A stretch of DNA of 64,000 bases from Bradyrhizobium sp. ORS 285 (GTDB lineage Bacteria > Pseudomonadota > Alphaproteobacteria > Rhizobiales > Xanthobacteraceae): contig NZ_LT859959.1 in the NCBI RefSeq assembly GCF_900176205.1, positions 1,860,001 through 1,924,000 of the forward strand, written 5' to 3'. The position numbers and the translations under genes are program-made. Positions 45,480 to 54,302 of the stretch are shown in pieces. How positions within the stretch are numbered: position 1 is the stretch's first letter; the number at the start of each line of letters is the position of its first letter. The notes beneath the pieces were generated by a model. That model was not told where the DNA came from. It saw nothing but the letters and a program-made list of their open reading frames with translations, and did not search any database.

Positions 45480-46202
45480 TCACCGGCACGCCGCAACCGT
45501 GAACCACGCCATCCGGAACGCGCCATCACGCAGGCGCAGGCACACGGCGTCCCCGGGCTGGAGCCGCTCGTACAGCGCTTGCGTGACATGCGCGTCGGTG
45601 GCCATCGCAAACGGGCCCCACGCCTCCAGCGTCACCTGATGGGTCGCAAGACGGCTGTGGCCGAGATGCTTTGAGAGCACGCGGCTGCGTAGCAGCGCCG
45701 GCGCCGAGTGGTCGAGCGCGGTGTTGAACTGGCCGAGCGTCCCGAACGCATAGGCGCCGACGAACAGCGATGCGAGCAGGATACGCCAGCCGCGGCGGCG
45801 CAGCTGGCTCTCGAACCTGATGGCGACGATCAGGAACACGACGGCCACTGCGACCGCGAACGCCGCCAGCGGCAGCCAGCTGACGAGGTTGACGTCCGAC
45901 AGCGTTCGCGCGGCCAGCGTGCCCGCGGCCACGATGCAGCCGGTGCCGAGATTGGCGCCATAGCCGGAGCCTAGGCCGATGCGGAACCGGTCGGGGAAAC
46001 GCAAGGTGAGGATCAGCGCCAGCAGCGGGATCACGGTGACGACCGCGATCAGCTGGCCCGTCGGGAAGCTCGGAAACAGCGACCAGCCTGCCAGCCCGAT
46101 CGCAGCGATGTTGACGCCTAACGCGATGCGCTGCGCCAGCGCGCCGCGTTCCCGGCTGCCGTCTGTGCCGGGCGGTTGATGGTGCGGGGCGGGGGCGTTC
46201 AT
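45480..46202 (-). CDS. Integral membrane protein of unknown function
   Basis: 240 residues from ATG 46202. About five membrane segments (around residues 22-42, 47-66, 80-97, 103-125, 137-157), then a soluble C-terminal domain of about 75 residues with LATHQVTLEAWGPFAMATDAHVTQALYERLQPGDAVCLRLRDG, probably extracytoplasmic. I do not recognise the family. The start has only a weak ribosome site. It is divergent from the monooxygenase gene. Confidence 0.72.
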   Translation of the reverse strand: MNAPAPHHQPPGTDGSRERGALAQRIALGVNIAAIGLAGWSLFPSFPTGQLIAVVTVIPLLALILTLRFPDRFRIGLGSGYGANLGTGCIVAAGTLAARTLSDVNLVSWLPLAAFAVAVAVVFLIVAIRFESQLRRRGWRILLASLFVGAYAFGTLGQFNTALDHSAPALLRSRVLSKHLGHSRLATHQVTLEAWGPFAMATDAHVTQALYERLQPGDAVCLRLRDGAFRMAWFTVAACR

Positions 46203-46350
46203 CGCGAGGTCCGTCTGAGGATGACCATCTTGGATACAGCAGGAGAGTTGATCGACTACGAACGCGCCGCCGATTTGACAGCGGCGGTCGGGGTTGCGAC
46301 TGTCCGCCACCGGCGCGGGACGCCGGACCAGGGAACGCCAGGACCGCCTC

Positions 46351-47808
46351 ATGTCAACAGAGCATGTCGATGTGCTGATTGTCGGCGCCGGACTGTCCGG
46401 CATCGCCGCTGCCTATCATCTGCAGCACAAATGCCCGGGCAAGCGGTTCGCGATCCTGGAAGGGCGCGGCGCCATCGGCGGCACCTGGGACCTGTTCCGC
46501 TATCCCGGCATCCGCTCCGACAGCGACATGTACACGCTCGGCTATTCGTTCAAGCCGTGGACCGATCCGAAGGCGATTGCCGATGGGCCGCAGATCCTGA
46601 AATACGTTCGCGACACGGCGACCGAGAACGGCATCGACCGCCACATCCGCTTCAACCATCGCGTCCTCAACGCCTCCTGGTCCAGCGCAGACGCGCGCTG
46701 GACCGTCGAGGCGGAGCGGAAGACGGAGCAGGGCACTGACATCGTGCAAATCACCTGCGGCTTCCTGTTCATGTGCTCGGGCTATTATCGCTACGAGAGC
46801 GGCTACCTGCCGGACTTCAAGGGCATGGCCGATTTCAAGGGCCGCATCGTGCATCCGCAGGCCTGGCCCGTGGATCTCGACTATGCCGGCAAGCGCGTCG
46901 TCGTGATCGGATCTGGCGCGACCGCGGTCACGCTGGTGCCGGCGATGGCCAAGACCGCCGCGAATGTGACGATGCTGCAGCGCTCGCCAACCTATGTCGT
47001 GTCGCGACCGGCGCAGGATGCGCTGGCGAACAAGCTGCGCCGGCATCTCCCCGCTGGTCTCGCCTATCGTTTGATCCGCTGGCGCAACGTGCTGTTCGGG
47101 ATGTACTTCTTCCAGCTCAGCCGGCGCAAGCCGGAGCGCGTCAAGCAGCTCATCCTCGGCGGCGTGCGCGCCGCGCTCGGCGCCGACTACGACGTCGCCA
47201 CGCATTTCACCCCACGCTACAATCCCTGGGACCAGCGGCTGTGCCTGGTGCCGGACGGCGATCTGTTCAAGACCATCCGCGAGCAGCGCGCTTCGGTGGT
47301 GACCGCCGGAATCGAAACGTTCACCGAGCGCGGCCTGCGCCTCTCGGACGGCCGCGAGCTCGAAGCCGACGTGGTCGTCACCGCGACCGGGCTGGTCTTG
47401 CAGGTGCTCGGCGGCATCGAGGTCGTGGTCGACGGTCGAAAGGTCGATTTCGCGAAGACGCTGAACTACAAGGGGATGATGTATTCCGACGTGCCGAACA
47501 TGGCGGCGACGCTCGGTTACACCAACGCGTCGTGGACGCTGAAATGCGACCTGACCTGCGAATATGTCTGCCGTCTGCTCAACTACATGGACCGGCACGG
47601 CTACCGCCAATGCGTGCCGCACAACGACGACTCCACGGTCACGCCGCTGCCGTCGCTCAGCTTCAGCTCAGGCTATGTGCAGCGCGCGATCGCCGACCTG
47701 CCCAAGCAAGGTTCGAAACGGCCGTGGCGGCTGTACCAGAACTACGCGCTCGACATCGTCTCACTGCGCTTCGGCAAGGTGGATGATGGGGTGATGCGGT
47801 ATTCGTGA
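46351..47808 (+). CDS. Flavin-containing Baeyer-Villiger-type monooxygenase
   Basis: 485 residues from ATG 46351. FAD loop VLIVGAGLSGIAAAY, then GGTWDLFRYPGIRSDSD, the Baeyer-Villiger fingerprint FKGRIVHPQAWP near residue 165, and the NADPH loop VVVIGSGATAVTLVPA directly after it. VTATGL is the late FAD-contact motif. Enzymes of this group insert oxygen into ketones or oxidise sulfur compounds. No substrate hint exists in the neighbourhood. Confidence 0.92.
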   Translation: MSTEHVDVLIVGAGLSGIAAAYHLQHKCPGKRFAILEGRGAIGGTWDLFRYPGIRSDSDMYTLGYSFKPWTDPKAIADGPQILKYVRDTATENGIDRHIRFNHRVLNASWSSADARWTVEAERKTEQGTDIVQITCGFLFMCSGYYRYESGYLPDFKGMADFKGRIVHPQAWPVDLDYAGKRVVVIGSGATAVTLVPAMAKTAANVTMLQRSPTYVVSRPAQDALANKLRRHLPAGLAYRLIRWRNVLFGMYFFQLSRRKPERVKQLILGGVRAALGADYDVATHFTPRYNPWDQRLCLVPDGDLFKTIREQRASVVTAGIETFTERGLRLSDGRELEADVVVTATGLVLQVLGGIEVVVDGRKVDFAKTLNYKGMMYSDVPNMAATLGYTNASWTLKCDLTCEYVCRLLNYMDRHGYRQCVPHNDDSTVTPLPSLSFSSGYVQRAIADLPKQGSKRPWRLYQNYALDIVSLRFGKVDDGVMRYS

Positions 47809-47910
47809 GGGGAACGGAAGCTCGCGGCCTGCGCTGCTGCGGCGAGGACATGTAACCCATCGCTCGAAAAGCTACCGATGAGGCGGGACGAACGTCGATG
47901 CGGTGCCGGT

Positions 47911-48196
47911 GTTCTCCCTCTCCCCGTTCTTCACGGGGAGAGGGTCGGGGTGAGGGGCCGCGGCACGGGCAGACCTAGTGAGTTGACGTGTGCCGCGCTG
48001 CTTCGGAGCGGATGTCTGATGCTGCACGCCTTGTTGGTGAGCAGAGCGCGCTCGTGACGCGCACCGCCCGTGTAGCTGCCCCTCACCCCGACCCTCTCCC
48101 CGTGAAGAACGGGGAGAGGGAGCAGAGCGGCGCTCGTGGCGAACGAACGGGCTACATCCTCGGTCGTCGACATCACCGCTCCGCCGCACCGCCGGT
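47911..48196. repeat. Palindromic repeat block, copy 1 of a tandem duplication
   Basis: Starts CTCCCTCTCCCCGTTCTTCACGG-type, contains the inverted partner CCGTGAAGAACGGGGAGAGGG about 165 bp on, and ends with TCACCGCTCCGCCGC. Copy 2 follows at 48197-48481 with a period of about 285 bp and roughly 85% visual identity. Confidence 0.85.
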
Positions 48197-48481
48197 GCGC
48201 TCCCTCTCCCCGTTCTTCACGGGGAGAGGGTCGGGGTGAGGGGCGCCACACGGGCAGACTTAGTTGGTTGACCTGTAGCAGGCTGCTTCGGAGCAGCTAG
48301 CGGATGTTGCACACCCTCTTGGTGAGCAGAGCACGCTCCGAGCGCGCACCGCCCGTGTGGCTGCCCCTCACCCCAGCCCTCTCCCCGTGAAGAACGGGGA
48401 GAGGGAGCAGAGCGGCGCTCGTGGCGAACGAGCGGGCCACATCCCCGGCTGTCAACGCTCCACACTCACCGCTCCGCCGCC
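48197..48481. repeat. Palindromic repeat block, copy 2, running into the 3' end of mobR
   Basis: The same order of parts as copy 1: palindrome arm, TTGGTGAGCAGAGC, GCGCACCGCCCGTGT, inverted arm, GCGGCGCTCGTGGCGAACGA. It ends in TCACCGCTCCGCCGC, which here is the stop and last codons of mobR. Confidence 0.85.
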
Positions 48482-48933
48482 TCTCGCAACGGCGCCCGGC
48501 TGAGCTCGTTGCCGGCGGCGATCGCCTTCTGCATCAGGCGGACCAGCTCCTTTGCCTCGGCCTTGGTCAGGCCGCGCACCATCATCCGCTGCGCGGTCTC
48601 CACCGCCGGCGTGATCGCCTCCAATGTCCGCCGCCCCTCCGCGGTGATCGAGAGCTCCCGCGCGCGCCGGTCGCGCAGGCTGGCCTGGCGGACGACCAGT
48701 CCCTTCTGCGCCAGCCGGTCGATCACGCCGGTGATCGTGGTGCGGTCGTAGGCGATCAGTCCGGCCAGCGTGATCTGGTCGACGGCAGGGTTCGCCGCAA
48801 TCGCCGCCAGGGCGGCGTACTGAACCGGCGTCAGGTCGAATCCGGCCGCCTCGACCTCGGCCAGGAACACCGCCACTGCGATCTGCTGAAACCGGCGCGC
48901 CAAGTGCCCCGGCATCTCCTGCATCTCGGCCAA
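48466..48933 (-). CDS. mobR: MarR-family repressor of mobA
   Basis: 155 residues from TTG 48933, with AGGGAGA six bases upstream. The longer TTG at 48960 can be ruled out because it falls inside the -10 box of its own promoter. MarR winged helix: FDLTPVQYAALAAIA, LAGLIAYDRTTITGVIDRLAQKGLVVR (recognition helix) and DRRARELSITAEG (wing). It is divergent from the hydroxylase gene with a shared operator. In Comamonas testosteroni, MobR represses mobA and is released by 3-hydroxybenzoate; the same role is inferred here. Confidence 0.87.
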   Translation of the reverse strand: MAEMQEMPGHLARRFQQIAVAVFLAEVEAAGFDLTPVQYAALAAIAANPAVDQITLAGLIAYDRTTITGVIDRLAQKGLVVRQASLRDRRARELSITAEGRRTLEAITPAVETAQRMMVRGLTKAEAKELVRLMQKAIAAGNELSRAPLREAAER

Positions 48934-48953
48934 ATCCCATCTCCCTCGCTCGC

Positions 48954-48988
48954 TTGACAAGCATACTGATGATCAGCATACTGATCAA
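48954..48988. promoter_or_regulatory. Overlapping divergent mobR/mobA promoters and operator
   Basis: For mobA, TTGACA (48954-48959), a 17-bp spacer and CATACT (48977-48982). For mobR on the other strand, TTGATC (48988-48983), 17 bp and TATGCT (48965-48960). A perfect inverted repeat TGATCAG-CATA-CTGATCA (48970-48987) covers the mobA -10 and mobR -35, and GCATACTGAT is directly repeated at 48961 and 48976. A bound repressor would block both promoters. Confidence 0.82.
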
Positions 48989-49014
48989 TAAGGAACAGCG
49001 CGGGAGGGCGCCAC

Positions 49015-50943
49015 ATGCAATTCCACCTGAATGGATTCCAGCCGGGCGATCCCGAGATCGCGGACGCCGCCGAGCGCGTGGCGAGCCAAGGTGCGAGCGG
49101 CCCTTTGCCGACTGATGTCGACGTCCTCATCGTCGGCTGCGGCCCGGCGGGGCTCAACCTCGCTGCCCAGCTCGCAGCCTTTCCAGATATCAAGACCTGC
49201 ATCGTCGAGCAGAAGCCCGGCCGGCTGCTGCTCGGCCAGGCCGACGGCATCGCCTGCCGCACGATGGAGATGTTCAACGCCTATGGCTTTGCCGAGAAGG
49301 TGCTGAAGGAAGCCTGCTGGATCAACGAGACCACGTTCTGGAAGCCCGACGAGGCCAACAGCGCTGACATCGCGCGCAGCGGCCGCGTGCAGGACGTCGA
49401 GGACGGCCTGTCGGAGATGCCGCATGTCGTGCTGAACCAGGCGCGCGTGCACGACTTCTTTCTCGAAATGATGCGCCGCTCGGCCGCGAAGCTCGAGCCG
49501 TACTATTCGCGGCGGCTGCGCAATCTCACGATCGATCCCGCAGCGCCCGCCGGCGCGCATGGCGTGACCGTCAGCTTCGACCGCATCGATGCGGAGCACG
49601 AGGGGCAGGTCGAGACCATCAGAGCGCGCTACGTCGTCGGTTGCGATGGTGCTCGAAGCCAGGTGCGCAAGGCGATCGGCCGCGAGCTGCACGGCGATTC
49701 CGCCAACCATGCCTGGGGCGTGATGGACGTGCTCGCCGTCACCGATTTCCCCGACATCCGCTTCAAGTCGCTGATCCAATCGTCCAAGGACGGCAGCCTC
49801 TTGGTGATCCCGCGCGAGGGCGGCTATCTCGTGCGGCTCTATGTCGAGCTCGCCAAGCTCGAGGTCGGCGAGCGCGTCGCCGGCCGCAACATCACGGTCG
49901 ACGAGGTGATCGCCAAGGCGCGGCGGATTCTCTCGCCCTATATGCTGGAAGTGAAAGAGGTCGCGTGGTGGTCGGTCTACGAGATCGGCCAGCGCATCAC
50001 CGACAAGTTCGACGACGTGCCGGAGACGGAGGTCGCCACAAGGCTGCCGCGCGTATTCATCGCCGGCGACGCCTGCCACACCCATAGCCCGAAGGCGGGG
50101 CAGGGCATGAACGTGTCCATGCAGGACACCTTCAATCTCGGCTGGAAGCTCGCTGCCGTCTTGCGCAAGCGTTGCGCGCCGGAGCTGCTGCACAGCTACT
50201 CGGCCGAGCGCAAGGCGATCGCGCAGGAGCTGATCGATTTCGACCGCGAATGGTCGGGGATTCTGGCGTCCGCCGCCAAGCAGGGCGGCGCGGACGCCGC
50301 CAAGACGCAGGACTATTTCGTGCGCCACGGCCGGTATACCGCGGGCACCGCGACGCACTATCGGCCGTCGGTCCTTACCGGAGACGACACCTTCCAGCCG
50401 CTCGCCACCGGTTTCGTGATCGGCAAGCGCTTCCATTCTGCCCCGGTGATCCGGCTCGGCGACGCCAAGCCGCTACAACTCGGTCACGTCATCAAGGCCG
50501 ACGGCCGCTTCCGCCTGTTCGCCTTTGCGGGTAGCGAAGATCCGACCGCGCCGGACTCCGCCATCCGCCGCCTGTGCCAATTCCTCAGCGAGGAAGCAGC
50601 CTCTCCCGTGCGTCGCTACACGCCTGATGGCGCCGACATCGATTCGGTGATCGATCTGCGCGCGGTGTTCCAGCAGGGCCATCGCGAACTCGCGCTCGAG
50701 AAGATGCCCGCGCTGCTGCTGCCGCGGAAGGGCCGCTACGGCCTGATCGATTATGAGAAGATGTTCTGTCCGGATCTGAAGAGCGGCCAGGACATTTTCG
50801 CGATGCGCGGCATCGATCGCGCCAGCGGCTGCCTCGTGATCATCAGGCCCGACCAGTATGTCGCGGATATCATGCCGATCGACGATGTCAGACGGCTGGC
50901 AGCGTATTTCGACGGCTTCATGCTGCCGGCCGGCGGAAGGTAA
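49015..50943 (+). CDS. mobA: 3-hydroxybenzoate 4-monooxygenase
   Basis: 642 residues. Strongly resembles MobA of Comamonas testosteroni, starting with the same MQFHLNGF and sharing long blocks. FAD loop VLIVGCGPAGLNLAAQLAA, the DG motif VGCDGARSQVRKAIG, the GD motif FIAGDACHTHSPKAGQGMN and a C-terminal thioredoxin-like domain (from about residue 470) that forms the dimer in phenol-hydroxylase relatives. It converts 3-hydroxybenzoate to protocatechuate with NADPH and O2. GGGAGG precedes the ATG. The ring-cleavage genes for protocatechuate are not in the window. Confidence 0.93.
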   Translation: MQFHLNGFQPGDPEIADAAERVASQGASGPLPTDVDVLIVGCGPAGLNLAAQLAAFPDIKTCIVEQKPGRLLLGQADGIACRTMEMFNAYGFAEKVLKEACWINETTFWKPDEANSADIARSGRVQDVEDGLSEMPHVVLNQARVHDFFLEMMRRSAAKLEPYYSRRLRNLTIDPAAPAGAHGVTVSFDRIDAEHEGQVETIRARYVVGCDGARSQVRKAIGRELHGDSANHAWGVMDVLAVTDFPDIRFKSLIQSSKDGSLLVIPREGGYLVRLYVELAKLEVGERVAGRNITVDEVIAKARRILSPYMLEVKEVAWWSVYEIGQRITDKFDDVPETEVATRLPRVFIAGDACHTHSPKAGQGMNVSMQDTFNLGWKLAAVLRKRCAPELLHSYSAERKAIAQELIDFDREWSGILASAAKQGGADAAKTQDYFVRHGRYTAGTATHYRPSVLTGDDTFQPLATGFVIGKRFHSAPVIRLGDAKPLQLGHVIKADGRFRLFAFAGSEDPTAPDSAIRRLCQFLSEEAASPVRRYTPDGADIDSVIDLRAVFQQGHRELALEKMPALLLPRKGRYGLIDYEKMFCPDLKSGQDIFAMRGIDRASGCLVIIRPDQYVADIMPIDDVRRLAAYFDGFMLPAGGR

Positions 50944-51042
50944 ACGAATTCCAAATCGCAGCTCCGGATTTCCGGGGCAGGCGCTAGCCAGATCCCAACG
51001 TTTCCTCGCTAAAAGGAAGATCTCGGATGGACGATTGAGTGG

Positions 51043-51306
51043 GTGAGCGTCGAGATGTTGATGTTGGCGAACCGTCGTAAGAGCGAACGTCGGCTGTGCA
51101 GGAGGATCGCGAAGATCCATTATGGCAATGGCAGCCTGCCGCGGGACTGCACCGTGACGGATATCTCCGATGGCGGCGTGAAGGTCGTGGCTGAATTCGT
51201 CGAGATCCCGCCGCAGTTCACGATCGTGTTCTCGCCCGACCATCAGCGCAAGTGTCGCTTGGCCTGGCGCATCGGCTGCGAATTCGGCGCCGAATTCATC
51301 GATTGA
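51043..51306 (+). CDS. Small PilZ-domain protein
   Basis: 87 residues, a single PilZ domain. The c-di-GMP binding motifs are present: RRKSERR for the RxxxR and DISDGG for the DxSxxG. Start GTG 51043 or ATG 51055; neither has a strong ribosome site. It sits 84 bp before the tadD-like gene on the same strand, beside a Tad/Cpa pilus locus, so it may link c-di-GMP to pilus activity; this is inference. Confidence 0.85.
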   Translation: MSVEMLMLANRRKSERRLCRRIAKIHYGNGSLPRDCTVTDISDGGVKVVAEFVEIPPQFTIVFSPDHQRKCRLAWRIGCEFGAEFID

Positions 51307-51390
51307 GCGGGACGGCCGCAACAGCTTAACGGGACCTTAGGGTTAATCTGCCAGCGTGCAGATCATCCGGTCCCGAAGTAGTTCAGTTGC

Positions 51391-52260
51391 ATGCGTACGC
51401 GGCCCTTTCGTTCCCTCCCTCTGCGCCGGCCTGTGGCGTTCGCGCTGTCCTTCGGCGTCGTGCTGCTCGGTCTCGGCGCCTGCCAGACCACCGATCTCGG
51501 CGATATCACCGGCGCGCTCGGCGGCAAGTCCGAAAAGCCCGGCGGGGCCGCCTCCGACCCGCGCGCCGAGCTCGACCAGCTCCGCGAGCGCTTTCGCGCC
51601 ACCCCGAGCGATCCCGACGTCGCGCTGCGCTATGGCAGCGCGCTGCGCGCCACCGGGCAGCGCTCGCAGGCGGTGGCCGTGCTCGAGCAGGCGACCATCG
51701 CCAATCCCGGCAACAAGGCGCTTCTGGCGGCTTACGGCCGCGCGCTCGCCGACAACGGCAATTTCCAGCAGGCGTTCGACGTGCTGAGCCGGGCGCATTC
51801 GCCCGAGGATCCCGACTGGCGCATCCTGTCGGCGCAGGGCGCCGCGCTCGACCAGATGGGGCGCAACGAGGAGGCGCGGCAGTACTACGCGACCGCGCTG
51901 AAGATCGCGCCCGACGATCCCTCCGTGCTGTCCAATCTCGGCCTGTCCTATGCGCTCTCCAACGAGCTGCCGAAGGCCGAGGAGCAACTGCGCAAGGCCA
52001 GCGCCAATCCGGATGCGAGTCCGCGGGTGAAGACCAATCTCGCCGTCATCGTCGGCCTGCAGGGCCGCATGAGCGAGGCGGAGAGCATCGCACGCTCCGG
52101 GCTGCCGCCGGAGCAGGCCAATGCCAACGTCGCCTATGTGAAGCGGATTCTGGTGCGCCGGCAGATGGCGCAGCGCGAGCTGTCGCCGCGCCACGACCGG
52201 CCGGTGGCCGGCCAGCCCGACAAGGCCTTGGCGAAGGCGCTGAGCCGCTCCGACGACTGA
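51391..52260 (+). CDS. tadD: TadD-like TPR lipoprotein of the Flp/Tad pilus
   Basis: 289 residues. Lipobox LGLGAC with the lipidated Cys at residue 31, then four TPR-type repeats between ~65 and 215 (for example DWRILSAQGAALDQMGRNEEARQYYATALKIAPDDP). TadD proteins help assemble the outer-membrane secretin of Tad pili. It is unusual here in facing the cpa genes: its stop is three bases from the cpaE stop, whereas tadD normally follows tadC in the same direction. Confidence 0.84.
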   Translation: MRTRPFRSLPLRRPVAFALSFGVVLLGLGACQTTDLGDITGALGGKSEKPGGAASDPRAELDQLRERFRATPSDPDVALRYGSALRATGQRSQAVAVLEQATIANPGNKALLAAYGRALADNGNFQQAFDVLSRAHSPEDPDWRILSAQGAALDQMGRNEEARQYYATALKIAPDDPSVLSNLGLSYALSNELPKAEEQLRKASANPDASPRVKTNLAVIVGLQGRMSEAESIARSGLPPEQANANVAYVKRILVRRQMAQRELSPRHDRPVAGQPDKALAKALSRSDD

Positions 52261-52263
52261 GCG

Positions 52264-53532
52264 CTATTTCGCGCCGAGCAGTTTGGCGATCGGCGCCAGC
52301 AGCGAGCTGCGCTGCGGCCTCGCCTCGACCCGCCCCGTCAGCCGGTTGGCGATCTGCTGAAACAGTTTCGGCGTCCGGCTCAGCGCCCCGACCTCCGCGA
52401 TCATCTGGCCGTTATTGGCGGCGGTGCCGAACAGCTTGCAGTCGAACGGGATCACCGCGACCGGCTCGGCCTCGACGGTCTTGGCGAAGCGCTTCAGGTC
52501 GATCTCCGGCCGCTTGGGCATGCCGACCTGGTTCAGGCAATACAGCGGCGGCCGGTCATTGGGGCGCGAGGCCTTGAGCACGGAGAGCAGGTTCTTGGCG
52601 TTGCGCAGGTTGGCGAGATCCGGCTCGGCGACCACCAGGATGTCGTCGGCATTGATCAGCGCGTGCCGCGTCCAGGCCGACCATTGGTGCGGCACGTCGA
52701 GCACGATGCATTGCTGCGTCAGGCGCAGCGTATCGAAGATCGCGTCGAACGCCTCGGCGCCGAAATCATAGACGCGGTCGAGCGTCGCTGGCGCCGCGAG
52801 CAGATTGAGATGCTCGGTGCATTTGGCGAGCAGGCGGTCCATCAGCGCCGTATCCGGCCGGTCCGGCTGGAAGATGGCGTTGGCGATGCCCTGCAGCGGG
52901 TCCTGATTGTAGTCGAGGCCGGCGGTGCCGAACGCCATGTCGAGGTCGATGACCACGGAATCCAGCGTCAGGTCGCGCGCCATGCTCCAGGCGACGTTGT
53001 GCGCGACGGTCGAAGCGCCGACGCCGCCCTTGGCGCCGACCACCGCGATGATGCGGCCGGTGATGACCGCCTCGGAGGCCGAGAACAGGCTGCAGATCGA
53101 GCGGATGATGTCGATGGTCTCGACCGGGCCCATGACGTAGTCGTTGACGCCGCGCCGCACCAGCTCGCGATAGGCGACGCCGTCGGACGGGCTGCCGATC
53201 AGCACCACGCGGGTGCCGGGATCGCAGACGCTGGCGAGATCGTCGAGGCCGGCGAGAATGTCGCCGTCCGGCCTGGTCTCGATCACGATGACGTTCGGCG
53301 TCGGCTGCGAATGATAGGTCTCGATGGCGCGGGCCATGCCGCCGGCCTTGATCGTGATATGCGCCTTGCCGAGCCGGCGGTCCTGGCTCGCCGCGAGCAC
53401 CGCCGACGAGGTCTGGTCGGTCTCGGTGAACGCCTGCACGGAGACGCGGGGGACCGGCGCGATGTGATCGTCGAGCGCCGGGCCGCTGGGCGCCGGCTGC
53501 TCATCCTGGCTGAGACGGGACGCTTTGATCAT
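52264..53532 (-). CDS. cpaE: Pilus assembly ATPase-like protein CpaE/TadZ
   Basis: 422 residues from ATG 53532, which overlaps the cpaD stop (ATGA). The N-terminal ~135 residues look like an atypical receiver domain (VIVIETRPDGDILAGLDDLASVCDPGTRVVLIG), followed by a MinD/ParA-type ATPase with the deviant Walker motif VVGAKGGVGASTVAHN and VVIDLDMAFG. CpaE positions the Tad pilus at the pole in Caulobacter. It is the last cpa gene here; cpaF, tadB and tadC do not follow. Confidence 0.92.
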   Translation of the reverse strand: MIKASRLSQDEQPAPSGPALDDHIAPVPRVSVQAFTETDQTSSAVLAASQDRRLGKAHITIKAGGMARAIETYHSQPTPNVIVIETRPDGDILAGLDDLASVCDPGTRVVLIGSPSDGVAYRELVRRGVNDYVMGPVETIDIIRSICSLFSASEAVITGRIIAVVGAKGGVGASTVAHNVAWSMARDLTLDSVVIDLDMAFGTAGLDYNQDPLQGIANAIFQPDRPDTALMDRLLAKCTEHLNLLAAPATLDRVYDFGAEAFDAIFDTLRLTQQCIVLDVPHQWSAWTRHALINADDILVVAEPDLANLRNAKNLLSVLKASRPNDRPPLYCLNQVGMPKRPEIDLKRFAKTVEAEPVAVIPFDCKLFGTAANNGQMIAEVGALSRTPKLFQQIANRLTGRVEARPQRSSLLAPIAKLLGAK

Positions 53533-54266
53533 TTGCCTGTATCGCTGAGCTTGGCCTTGTCGGCTTCCGGATAGGTGATCGCCGTCGACTCGCCCTTGCG
53601 GTATTTCTCGAACAGGGCGGTGCGGCGCGGCGTGTAGGCGGCCGTCTCCGAGCGCGGCTGCTCGAGATCGGCCGGATTGTCGATCATCGCAGCGAGGTTG
53701 CGCTGCGTGGCGCAGCCGAAGTTCTGATAGTGCTGATTGCTGCTGTAGCCGGGATTGTTGATGTTCGGCCCAAGATCGTCGGGCCACAGCCCGCAGGGGC
53801 CGGCGACGGCGGCCATCTTCGGATAGGTCAGGCGGATCACCGCGAGCTGCCGCGGATCATCCGGCGTGGTGTGCCGCAGCGTGATGGCGCGCGACGGCAC
53901 GCCGCCTGAGGTCAGCACCGCGTGGATTTCGCGATAGGCATCGGAGGCGGCGCGCGCATTCGGCGTCCCGGCCGGCACGTCGGCGATGATCGCGCCGGTG
54001 CCTTCGCGCTGCCAGGAGCGCGCCAGGCCGATGACGTCGTCGCGCTGCGGCGAGGTGAGGCCGCCGCGGCCGCTGCCGATGAACACGACGATCGACTTCC
54101 GGCCTTCCTCGATCGCGATCGGATGGCGCATCTTGTAGTCATCGGGGATGGTCGCGACGACCTCGCCGGTGGTGGAGTTGCAGGCGCCGAGCGTGAGCGC
54201 GAGGCCCGCGATGGCCCCCAGCCGGTGCAGCGCGCGCAAGCCGTGATGTTCCGATGATCCCGCCAT
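53529..54266 (-). CDS. cpaD: Pilus assembly lipoprotein CpaD
   Basis: 245 residues. Lipobox LTLGAC with Cys29. The family pattern is visible in the mature part: DYKMRHPIAIEEG, FIGSGRGGLTSPQRDDVIGLA (OmpA-like beginning), and NQHYQNFGCATQRNLAAMIDNPADL, which is a CpaD hallmark. It is thought to be an outer-membrane accessory of the secretin. A GGGGGGATC box precedes the ATG. Confidence 0.92.
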   Translation of the reverse strand: MAGSSEHHGLRALHRLGAIAGLALTLGACNSTTGEVVATIPDDYKMRHPIAIEEGRKSIVVFIGSGRGGLTSPQRDDVIGLARSWQREGTGAIIADVPAGTPNARAASDAYREIHAVLTSGGVPSRAITLRHTTPDDPRQLAVIRLTYPKMAAVAGPCGLWPDDLGPNINNPGYSSNQHYQNFGCATQRNLAAMIDNPADLEQPRSETAAYTPRRTALFEKYRKGESTAITYPEADKAKLSDTGK

Positions 54267-54302
54267 GATCTGATCCCCCCGTGCCCCGAAATCCCCGTCG
54301 TC

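Noticed and set aside
47872..48481. CRISPR array, because of repeated palindromes at regular spacing
   Set aside because: Only two long copies of ~285 bp with inverted arms; no short direct repeats with unique spacers and no cas genes.
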